From positions 1 through 22,489 of IMG/VR virus record IMGVR_UViG_3300017719_000234: a DNA stretch of 22,489 nucleotides; one strand, written 5' to 3'. Numbering within the stretch: position 1 is the first letter of the stretch; each line of letters starts with the position of its first letter. The stretch is from a virus. The notes below the pieces were generated by a model that did no database searches, was not told the origin of the DNA, and saw only the letters and a program-made list of their open reading frames with translations. The translations under genes were made by a program, and so were the position numbers. This document shows positions 13,846 through 20,002 of this stretch, piece after piece.

Positions 13846-14484
13846 ATGGCAATCTCGACTCTATTAAATTTAACAGTTCCATTAGCAAACGACACTACTT
13901 CTAGTAGTCAAGGTTTACTTATGCCAAAACTTCAGTATCGCTTTAGAGTGACACTAGAAAACTTTGGTATTAGTGGGAACACAACAGAATTAACAAAACA
14001 AGTTATCGATGCAACTAGACCAAACATTCAGTTTGATCCTATTCAATTAGATGTCTATAACAGTAAAATTATGATGGCAGGTAAGCATACATGGCAAGCT
14101 GTCACTATTAATTTACGTGATGACATTAACGGTAATGTGCAAAAACTAGTTGGTGAACAACTACAGAAACAATTTGACTTTTTTGAACAAGCAAGTGCTG
14201 CTACCGGTCAAGACTATAAATTTACACAACGTATTGAAGTCTTAGACGGCGGCAATGGAGCAAATACTCCACAAGTACTAGAAACCTGGGAACTTTATGG
14301 TTGCTATTTGAACAGTGTTGATTACGGCAGTATGGCATATGGTACTAATGATGCAATGCAAGTTGCATTAAGTATTACATATGATAATGCAGTACAGCTC
14401 AATGTTGGAGTAGGAACACCAAACAACTTCCAAGATAGAAACAGTGAAACAGGCACAGGTGCTACAGGCGGCGCAGCTCTTTAA
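13846..14484 (+). CDS. gp19: gp19-like tail tube protein
   Basis: The tube forms the hollow shaft inside the sheath through which DNA passes. The 212-residue product (T4: 163) has the tube fold order: MPKLQYRFRVTLENFG, a strand ending TKQVIDATRPNIQF, then QLDVYNSKIMMAGKHTWQAVTINLRDD (T4 PVGFMNRKINVAGDRTFDDWTVTVMNDE), a helical linker, and the last strand pair TWELYGCYLNSVDYGSMAYGTNDAMQVALSITYDNAVQ. It follows the sheath gene, as in T4, but as its own late transcript. AAGGAG is at 13831-13836 with 9-base spacing. The C-terminal 20 residues are Gly/Thr-rich. It ends before a textbook terminator at 14509. Confidence 0.92.
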   Translation: MAISTLLNLTVPLANDTTSSSQGLLMPKLQYRFRVTLENFGISGNTTELTKQVIDATRPNIQFDPIQLDVYNSKIMMAGKHTWQAVTINLRDDINGNVQKLVGEQLQKQFDFFEQASAATGQDYKFTQRIEVLDGGNGANTPQVLETWELYGCYLNSVDYGSMAYGTNDAMQVALSITYDNAVQLNVGVGTPNNFQDRNSETGTGATGGAAL

Positions 14485-14508
14485 TACTTAAATGAGATTG
14501 CATCAATG

Positions 14509-14533
14509 AAAAGGAGTCGAAAGGCTCCTTTTT
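14509..14533 (+). terminator. Intrinsic terminator after gp19
   Basis: AAAAGGAGTC (14509-14518), a GAAA tetraloop (14519-14522) and GGCTCCTTTT (14523-14532) form a 10-bp stem with one T-G wobble, followed by TTCTTT. The GNRA tetraloop and T-rich tail are typical of a strong intrinsic terminator. Confidence 0.88.
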
Positions 14534-14558
14534 CTTTATATACTCAGTTTAAAATAAA

Positions 14559-14566
14559 GATAAATA
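14559..14566 (+). promoter_or_regulatory. Late promoter GATAAATA abutting a start codon
   Basis: GATAAATA is followed by CTGT and then ATG at 14571, with no Shine-Dalgarno. The 16-base string 14559-14574 is identical to 8069-8084 at the gp13 promoter. A late start about 6 bases downstream falls on or within a base of the ATG. Confidence 0.75.
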
Positions 14567-14570
14567 CTGT

Positions 14571-15848
14571 ATGGCAACAAATAGTTTTTACGATAACTTC
14601 AGCAGTTTAGATAGTGGCAAAGGCATAGTCGGTGATTTTGCTCATGCGTCTGCATTATATAGACGAAATAACTTTAGACTTGCACCTAAAGTTAAATTTC
14701 TTTATCATGTTGTAGTAGATGTAAACACTACGGCACTTGGCGTATTAGGCAACAGTGTTTTTAGTCTGTTAAACAAACGTGAATTTAACTTGCTTGCAAA
14801 CGCAGCCGATTTACCGAGATACAGTATTCAAACTGAAACTTTAAATCAATACAATAGAAAAAAAGTAATTCAAACTCAACTTCAATATAACGAGGTTAAT
14901 ATCGATTTTCACGATGATAATGCAGGGCTTACTAGTTTATTATGGGAAGCGTATTACAGATATTATTATCAAGATGGCAACTATACTGATCAAGGTAGTA
15001 GACCTAGAGCATATCAAACTAAATTATATGATACAGATATAGCAAATACATACAGGCATGGCTTTAATAGAAGACGACCAACTGACATACCGTTTTTTAA
15101 TAGTATTACAATTCATCAATTACATCCTCAAAATAAAGAAAGTACTTTTACAAGTTTTACACTTGTAAATCCTATTATTACAGAATGGCAACATGACAGA
15201 GTTGATCAAGCAGATGGATCTGGTGTAATGCGTAATTCAATGAGACTTGCATATGAAAGTGTGTTGTATGACAGAGAACTTACTAGTCCTGATAAAATAC
15301 AAAGTTTTGGAGATATACAACACTACGATACAGTACCAAGCCCGTATAATAGTGTTAGTACAAATAGCATAGCAAAAGATTCCGATGATAATACTTTTTG
15401 GGGATCTATATTTACTGATTTACTAGTAGGTATTGTTAACCTTACCGACTTTAATTCTCAACAACGACAAAGTCAACTGCCAAATAATGTAAGACAAATT
15501 GGTCAAACAACGCTGCCTCCAGCTACAAATAGAAACTTCTTTCCAAGTTCTGTAAACCCAAACAGTGTCACAACAGCACAGCCTGTTAACACAGCATCTC
15601 AAAATTTTAATATTAGTAATCAACAGTCTTCGAGAGAAATAAACAATAATCAAAAACGTCTAGCAGACTTTGCAAAAAGTCTTACAACTACACAATTATC
15701 TACCTATACAGGAAGAAACATACAAGAATCAAAACAGTTTTATGATTCACTATCACCTAATGTAAAATTTCAGATAGAGCAGGCAGCAGCAACAGAATCT
15801 AGCACACAAGGATTTGTTAGTAGATTAAACGAAATAGGAATTTTGTAA
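14571..15848 (+). CDS. Second tail-tube-fold protein, gp54-like tube initiator candidate
   Basis: The 425-residue product has an N-terminal domain with the tube-protein order: RRNNFRLAPKVKFLYHVVVD, NLLANAADLPRYSIQTETLNQYNRKK (residues 75-98), IQTQLQYNEVNIDFHDD, then LLWEAYYRYYYQDG and IITEWQHDRVDQADGSGVMRNSMRLAYESVLYD. T4 gp54, a baseplate protein that starts tube assembly, shows the same sequence of landmarks (ADFQRNNMF, LSYETDWNYNSPNIRITGRE, LVISFRMD, APELSYDGDNQITTFDVTFAY). The C-terminal third is Asn/Gln/Ser/Thr-rich and low-complexity (from about residue 290). It is therefore a paralogue of gp19 by fold, with gp54 the best functional guess and gp48 an alternative. No Shine-Dalgarno precedes the ATG. 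The stop overlaps the next start by one base. Confidence 0.65.
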   Translation: MATNSFYDNFSSLDSGKGIVGDFAHASALYRRNNFRLAPKVKFLYHVVVDVNTTALGVLGNSVFSLLNKREFNLLANAADLPRYSIQTETLNQYNRKKVIQTQLQYNEVNIDFHDDNAGLTSLLWEAYYRYYYQDGNYTDQGSRPRAYQTKLYDTDIANTYRHGFNRRRPTDIPFFNSITIHQLHPQNKESTFTSFTLVNPIITEWQHDRVDQADGSGVMRNSMRLAYESVLYDRELTSPDKIQSFGDIQHYDTVPSPYNSVSTNSIAKDSDDNTFWGSIFTDLLVGIVNLTDFNSQQRQSQLPNNVRQIGQTTLPPATNRNFFPSSVNPNSVTTAQPVNTASQNFNISNQQSSREINNNQKRLADFAKSLTTTQLSTYTGRNIQESKQFYDSLSPNVKFQIEQAAATESSTQGFVSRLNEIGIL

Positions 15849-16222
15849 TGAGCAGTTATGCAGATGAAGAAAAATCGCAAAAGCAAGACAGTGGTAAAGA
15901 AGTTAGACAATTATTTGATAGGTATTTTACCAAGCAAATTAGTTTAACTAGTAATGAAGTTGATACTGTTGTAGGATTTTTTACAAAAAGAAAGTTTACA
16001 AAAGATGCAGCAATTGCAGTATCTACTGTAATATTACAACAAGCCAAATCAGAAAATAAAAAAGTATTTGAAATTGTTGACACACTTGAAGGATTAGATG
16101 AAGTCCAATTAAGTAGGCTAGTAAGTGCTATCCTTAATAATAACAGAAGCAGAATAAGTGCATTAGGTTATAAAAACGATTATGCAACTCAAACTACAGA
16201 GAATAGAAATGTGAGACTGTAA
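15848..16222 (+). CDS. Unknown 124-residue protein in the tail/head cluster
   Basis: I do not recognise a named family. After a charged N terminus, the sequence VRQLFDRYFTKQISLTSNEVDTVVGFFTKRKFTKDAAIAVSTVILQQAKSE (cited in order) and VFEIVDTLEGLDEVQLSRLVSAILNNNRS suggests a compact all-helical domain of about five helices. No catalytic or metal-binding motif and no membrane segment is apparent. AGGAA (15836-15840) lies 7 bases before the ATG, which sits in the stop codon of the tube-like gene, so the two are coupled. A baseplate- or tail-associated virion protein is inferred from position alone. The stop overlaps the gp4 ATG by one base, so expression is in a tight row of four genes. Confidence 0.75.
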   Translation: MSSYADEEKSQKQDSGKEVRQLFDRYFTKQISLTSNEVDTVVGFFTKRKFTKDAAIAVSTVILQQAKSENKKVFEIVDTLEGLDEVQLSRLVSAILNNNRSRISALGYKNDYATQTTENRNVRL

Positions 16223-16659
16223 TGGGACGCTTTGCACAGGGCAAGTTTACACTAAAAAACCCTGACAAATATATAGGTGGCCGAACTCCAACATATCGTA
16301 GTAGCTGGGAATTTGCTTTCATGCGCATGTGTGATCAAAATGATAACATATCAAAATGGGCAAGTGAATCAATAAAAATTCCGTATAGAAATCCTTTTAC
16401 AGGAAAACATACAATATATGTTCCAGACTTTTTTATAGTATATAATGACCGTACTGGAAAACAACATGTAGAATTAATTGAAGTTAAGCCTGCAAATCAT
16501 ACTTTTAAAGAACAACTAGGTAATAGTAAACATAATAAAGCACACTACGTATTAAATCAAGCTAAGTGGGGAGCAGCAAAGCACTATTGTAAACAAAAAG
16601 GCATGGTGTTTAGAGTTGTCAACGAAGGAGATATTTTCCATCAAGGCAAACGTAGATGA
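16222..16659 (+). CDS. gp4: gp4-like head completion protein, PD-(D/E)xK nuclease fold
   Basis: In T4, gp4 acts after packaging to complete the head so that the tail can join. The 145-residue product starts MGRFAQGKFTLKNPDKYIGG and continues TYRSSWEFAFMRMCDQND, KIPYRNPFTGKHTIYVPDF and HVELIEVKPANH, the order of the gp4 family. The residues E30, D69 and E87-x-K89 are arranged as in PD-(D/E)xK nucleases (VPDFF, LIEVK), and the early Glu is as in TnsA-like members. It is close to the length of T4 gp4 and appears intact, with no missing catalytic position. Its ATG overlaps the previous stop by one base, and its 3' end overlaps the next gene by 4 bases. DNA trimming at the head entrance is a plausible but unproven activity. 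Confidence 0.88.
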   Translation: MGRFAQGKFTLKNPDKYIGGRTPTYRSSWEFAFMRMCDQNDNISKWASESIKIPYRNPFTGKHTIYVPDFFIVYNDRTGKQHVELIEVKPANHTFKEQLGNSKHNKAHYVLNQAKWGAAKHYCKQKGMVFRVVNEGDIFHQGKRR

Positions 16660-17195
16660 AAATATACGAACAAACATTTCCTTGGAAACACTGGATAATA
16701 GATAATTTTTTAGATAAGTCTGATGTTGCAAAACTTTCATATGTTGCTCATAAACATATTCAAGAAAATAACAGTAAATTTCATTACACCGTTGATAGTT
16801 TACAAGATCCATATAAACAAGTATTATCAAGTGCTATAGAAAAAATGCCAGATGTAATTAAGAATTTAAATTATACATCGCCTAGAAAATATAAAAAAAT
16901 ATATGCACTTGGACATTTAGCTGTTAATCCTGCTAATTATAGTTTCCAACCTCATTGCGATGATGAAACAAAAATATGGACATTTGTGACATACATAGGA
17001 CCTAACAAAAGCACAGGAACGTATGTAATGACAGATATGAATGAAAATAATAAAATAGAAATTCCTTGGATGCCAGGTCGGTGCTTAGTTTTTGCAGGAA
17101 ATACTGGCGAAACATGGCACAGCTATACTAGTAGCAACGACTGGCGTGCAACTATAACCGCTTATATGAACACCAATAAAAATTGGGGTAAATAA
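16656..17195 (+). CDS. 2-oxoglutarate/Fe(II)-dependent oxygenase
   Basis: The 179-residue product shows the double-stranded beta-helix pattern of the 2OG-Fe(II) superfamily: H100-x-D102 in QPHCDDETKIWTF, the distal His155 in ETWHSYTSS, and Arg164 in NDWRATITAYM for the 2OG carboxylate. The segment IPWMPGRCLVFAGNTG is the usual strand leading to the distal His. Such enzymes hydroxylate proteins, nucleic acids or small molecules using oxygen and 2OG. Marine T4-like phages often encode several, with mostly unknown substrates. AAGG (16643-16646) precedes the ATG, which overlaps gp4 by 4 bases. The stop lies inside a late promoter motif. Embedding between gp4 and gp16 suggests late action on the virion or packaging DNA, which is inference. 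Confidence 0.88.
   Translation: MKIYEQTFPWKHWIIDNFLDKSDVAKLSYVAHKHIQENNSKFHYTVDSLQDPYKQVLSSAIEKMPDVIKNLNYTSPRKYKKIYALGHLAVNPANYSFQPHCDDETKIWTFVTYIGPNKSTGTYVMTDMNENNKIEIPWMPGRCLVFAGNTGETWHSYTSSNDWRATITAYMNTNKNWGK
17187..17194 (+). promoter_or_regulatory. Late promoter variant GGTAAATA before gp16
   Basis: GGTAAATA overlaps the TAA stop of the oxygenase gene (17193-17195). A start near 17200 would give a leader of about 21 bases before the gp16 ATG at 17221, containing GGAAAAG at normal spacing. It is weaker than the GATAAATA copies. Confidence 0.45.
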
Positions 17196-17220
17196 AGTAA
17201 GCATATAATGGAAAAGTACT

Positions 17221-17706
17221 ATGACTAAAAAACTAGAAGACATGTTAAATCTTCCTGATAATAAAGATCTTAATGAAGAAGAAAATATTGCTCCTGTTGT
17301 AGAACACGAAGACACATTTAGAGATATTGCAGAGTTTGACAAAATCTCTGATGCCTTGCCTGCTGTAAAAGGGCTAGGCGATATGGCAGACAAAGAACTC
17401 AACGAAGTTGCAAATAAAGCCATGACTGCATATGACGATTTAATGGATCTTGGTATGAACGTTGAAAGTCGCTATAGCGGTAGAGTGTTTGAAGTTGCTG
17501 GCACAATGTTAAAAACCAGTCTAGATGCTAAAGTTGCAAAACTAGACAAAAAACTTAAAATGGTAGAACTACAACTTAAAAAAGAAAAAATGGATAGAGA
17601 CAGCGGACCAGGCGGAGATGGCGACATTGTAAACGGCGAAGGTTATGTTGTGTCTGATAGAAATAGTTTATTAGAGCGCCTAAAAGGCATAGATAAAGAT
17701 AAATAG
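17221..17706 (+). CDS. gp16: gp16-like small terminase subunit
   Basis: T4 gp16 forms rings that recognise DNA and stimulate the packaging motor gp17. The 161-residue product (T4: 164) begins LEDMLNLPDNKDLNEEEN (T4 INKLLDISDLPG) and is acidic there. Its core is helical: YDDLMDLGMNVESRYSGRVFEVAGTML (T4 [29 protein letters not shown]), then a coiled-coil KLDKKLKMVELQLKKEKMDRD, and a flexible Gly/Asp-rich tail that ends with NSLLERLKGIDKDK. This is the usual layout for marine T4-like gp16 proteins. It lies three genes upstream of gp17 rather than adjacent, with two extra genes in between. The stop is part of the next late promoter motif. Confidence 0.85.
   Translation: MTKKLEDMLNLPDNKDLNEEENIAPVVEHEDTFRDIAEFDKISDALPAVKGLGDMADKELNEVANKAMTAYDDLMDLGMNVESRYSGRVFEVAGTMLKTSLDAKVAKLDKKLKMVELQLKKEKMDRDSGPGGDGDIVNGEGYVVSDRNSLLERLKGIDKDK
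17698..17705 (+). promoter_or_regulatory. Late promoter GATAAATA overlapping the gp16 stop
   Basis: The motif is formed by the last codons GAT AAA TAG of gp16. A start near 17711 would give a leader of about 18 bases with AGGAT (17718-17722) before the ATG at 17729. The position fits a late promoter for the next gene, but the sequence is also just coding for Asp-Lys-stop. Confidence 0.55.
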
Positions 17707-17728
17707 TAATATAATTTAGGATACGTCG

Positions 17729-18286
17729 ATGAAAAATTTTGCTGATTATTTAACAGAATCAAAAAGAACATATGAATTTAAAATTGGCATCGCAGGTGAT
17801 CAGCCTGATGGATGCGAAGATATAATTGAAACAGGATTATCAAAGTTTGGTATTTCCAAAATGTCAACCGGTAAAAAAACACCAATTCAGGAACGTCCTT
17901 TAGATTTTCCGCAATTAGAAAATACAGAAGTTTATTACTACGAAGTAGAACTTACTTACCCTACAACTGTACAAGTTTTACAAGAATACTTAGGCAGTGT
18001 ATGCGGTATTCCTCAAAGTCATATTATTGTACGTAATCCAAATGAGCCACAAGAATTATATCAGCAAGAAGACTCCAGTGAAGAATATGTATCCAAACTA
18101 ACACAGGAAGATTTAGGCGGCGAGTCAGCACAAGAAGACGCAGGACCAGATCGTGTTATGAACTTGTTGAAAGAATTAGAAACAGCACGTAAAGACCGAG
18201 GCAACGATTATGTAGGCGAAACACCTTCAGGTGAAAGTAAAGATATCGGCGATACTGAAAATACAAAAAGCCCTATAGGAGCCTAA
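17729..18286 (+). CDS. Probable capsid-internal protein with capsid-targeting-like leader
   Basis: The 185-residue product begins MKNFADYLTESKRTYEF. T4 internal head proteins start with a capsid-targeting sequence like MKTYQEFIAEA, which the prohead protease gp21 cuts after the Glu of [LI]xE. Here M-K, an aromatic at position 4 and L8-T9-E10 match in type and position. The rest has a small alpha/beta domain (residues about 15-110: TYEFKIGIAGDQPDG, VYYYEVELTYPTTVQVLQEYLGSVCGI, SHIIVRNP) resembling a ferredoxin-like fold, then an acidic disordered tail rich in Glu, Asp, Ser and Gly. The role inside the head is inferred. An alternative is a core or unrelated virion protein. Late promoter 17698-17705 and AGGAT precede it. 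The next gene starts one base after its stop. Confidence 0.68.
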   Translation: MKNFADYLTESKRTYEFKIGIAGDQPDGCEDIIETGLSKFGISKMSTGKKTPIQERPLDFPQLENTEVYYYEVELTYPTTVQVLQEYLGSVCGIPQSHIIVRNPNEPQELYQQEDSSEEYVSKLTQEDLGGESAQEDAGPDRVMNLLKELETARKDRGNDYVGETPSGESKDIGDTENTKSPIGA

Positions 18287-18287
18287 C

Positions 18288-19946
18288 ATGAAAATATCTG
18301 AAGTAAAAGTTATTAAAGAAGCAGCACCAACTAGATTTATTCCAACACACTACGGTGGACCAGGAGGCATGAATAATGTCATGCTACACACAGATGGTAA
18401 TCTTTATTTTCAAAAACAAAGAGAAGATGGCGCCGGAAGAGAAATAGTAAGATGGAACGGCAACCCAACAGGTGAAGGATTTTTTGGTAAATGGAACCCT
18501 GCAACTATTAAAGGTACAATAGTTGACGGACAGCGAGTTCCGTATCCAGCAGGAACAAACTTTAGTAATGCACCAAGAGCAGCAGCACCAGCAGCAGCAC
18601 CAGCGGCAGCACAGCCAACAGCAGCAAATCCTACACCAAATACTAATATTACAGGTACAACAACAACACCTAATGGTAATTTACGTAATGGTAGCAGAGG
18701 ACCAGATGTAAAAAGTATTCAGCAATCATTAGGCATGGCAAGAGATGAACAAGATGGCATATTTGGTCCAAAAACAGAAGCAGCAGTCAGAGCATTTCAA
18801 CAAGAAGCTGGAATTCAAGTTGACGGTGTAGTTGGCCCAGAAACTAGAGCAGCATTAATGGATAGACTTTCATCGCAAACTTCTCCAGCACCAGAGCCAG
18901 AAGCAGCACCTGATCCTGACACAGCACCTGAACCGCCAAGAACCGCAGATGCAGATGAGACTCCTCCACCAGAAGCAGATTTTGGTGCTGGCGCAGAACC
19001 AACAAGCAGACTAGATACCAAAGGTGAAACACCAACAGCAGAACCTGAAGAACCTACAGAACCTGCTCCAAGTGGACGTGTGGCAGCAGACACTATTAGA
19101 GATAGGTTGTCTCCAGGAGCTCAAGAAAAATTTGATGATCAAATAGAAGAATTTGATGGCGACCTTTTTAGAATGTTAGTTGATGCAAAAAATCAAGCAG
19201 ATGACTTTTGGCAAAGAGGTGAGTGGAGAGATTTTTACGAAGAAGTATTTGGTATTACAGTAAGTGGCGGCAGAGTAACAGACAATCCACGTGCAGGTAT
19301 AATTGATATTAATTCAATTCCTCGAATGCCTAGAGGCAGAGGAGCAGCCAATGCAGATACCGGAGCATTGCTTTCAAGAATAAAATACAAAACAATTGAC
19401 GATATGGAAGAGTCAAGGATATTAGATCTAGCAGGAGTAAATATGAAAAAGAAACTAGACGAAGCAAGCATCAACATTAACGGTGCAGATGCAAGCGAAG
19501 TAGCAGAAATACTCCGCATGATGCAATTAGCAGGTGCAGATGGTGCCAAAATGGTAGAGCCGGATGATATTAATCCTGGTCCTAAGCCTTGTCCAATTTG
19601 CGGTAAAATGCATGGACCAAGTCAGCCAATGGGAGGCTGTGGTAGTAAACCAAGCGAACCAGAAATGGGCGATATGATTCGTTTAATGGCACCTGAAGAA
19701 GAAATGGCACAAGAAGACATAGACGGAAACTTTGCCGATGCAACTACAGAACCAGATGACGAATACATGAGATCAAATGCAGGTGATGTTAGTGATGCAA
19801 TACCAGCAGGAAACGACTTGCATAAAGAAAAAGGATCGTATCCGGCAACAGCAGGCGGTGATAACCCTATGAACACTGAAGGTGAAGATTTAGAAGAAAC
19901 AATCAAATCACAATTGCTTGCAGCATTAGCTAAAAGAAAACAGTAA
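18288..19946 (+). CDS. Multidomain virion-like protein with peptidoglycan-binding domain and CCHC cluster
   Basis: The 552-residue product starts MKISEVKVIKEAAPTRF, with I3-S-E5 and I9-K-E11 as possible gp21-type cut sites. A first domain (15-90) with GNLYFQKQ and Trp56/Trp69 is followed by an Ala/Pro linker (95-128) and then a peptidoglycan-binding-1 domain (about 133-194: LRNGSRGPDVKSIQQSLG, DGIFGPKTEAAVRAFQQEAGI, DGVVGPETRAAL). A Pro/Glu linker (197-262) leads to a helical region (265-325). The segment SININGADASEVAEILRMMQLAG precedes C435-x2-C438-x3-H442-x8-C451, a probable zinc site, and an acidic tail. There is no lysozyme or amidase domain, so binding rather than hydrolysis is inferred. 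The gene is one base after the preceding stop, with TAGGAG before the ATG. It ends at a strong terminator. Confidence 0.75.
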   Translation: MKISEVKVIKEAAPTRFIPTHYGGPGGMNNVMLHTDGNLYFQKQREDGAGREIVRWNGNPTGEGFFGKWNPATIKGTIVDGQRVPYPAGTNFSNAPRAAAPAAAPAAAQPTAANPTPNTNITGTTTTPNGNLRNGSRGPDVKSIQQSLGMARDEQDGIFGPKTEAAVRAFQQEAGIQVDGVVGPETRAALMDRLSSQTSPAPEPEAAPDPDTAPEPPRTADADETPPPEADFGAGAEPTSRLDTKGETPTAEPEEPTEPAPSGRVAADTIRDRLSPGAQEKFDDQIEEFDGDLFRMLVDAKNQADDFWQRGEWRDFYEEVFGITVSGGRVTDNPRAGIIDINSIPRMPRGRGAANADTGALLSRIKYKTIDDMEESRILDLAGVNMKKKLDEASININGADASEVAEILRMMQLAGADGAKMVEPDDINPGPKPCPICGKMHGPSQPMGGCGSKPSEPEMGDMIRLMAPEEEMAQEDIDGNFADATTEPDDEYMRSNAGDVSDAIPAGNDLHKEKGSYPATAGGDNPMNTEGEDLEETIKSQLLAALAKRKQ

Positions 19947-19962
19947 TACATCCCCCCAACTC

Positions 19963-19989
19963 AATAGCGTCTTCGGGCGCTATTTTTTT
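19963..19989 (+). terminator. Intrinsic terminator with UUCG tetraloop before gp17
   Basis: AATAGCGTC (19963-19971), TTCG loop (19972-19975) and GGCGCTATT (19976-19984) form a 9-bp stem with one T-G pair, and T19983-19989 gives the U-tract. It is a textbook strong terminator placed 1 base before the next late promoter. Confidence 0.93.
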
Positions 19990-19990
19990 G

Positions 19991-19998
19991 GTTAAATA
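19991..19998 (+). promoter_or_regulatory. Late promoter variant GTTAAATA abutting gp17
   Basis: GTTAAATA is followed by CAAT and ATG at 20003, with no Shine-Dalgarno. A start about 6 bases past the motif would fall on the ATG, giving a leaderless message. The variant differs from GATAAATA by one base. Confidence 0.6.
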
Positions 19999-20002
19999 CA
20001 AT

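Noticed and set aside
18815-19093. Minus-strand reading frame opposite the Pro/Ala-rich linker
   Set aside because: It is a shadow produced by the repetitive Gln/Ala/Pro codons of the peptidoglycan-binding protein and has no start signals.
19988-20002. gp17 start at TTG 19988
   Set aside because: The codon is in the T-run of the terminator and the following bases form the late motif. ATG 20003 is the better start.
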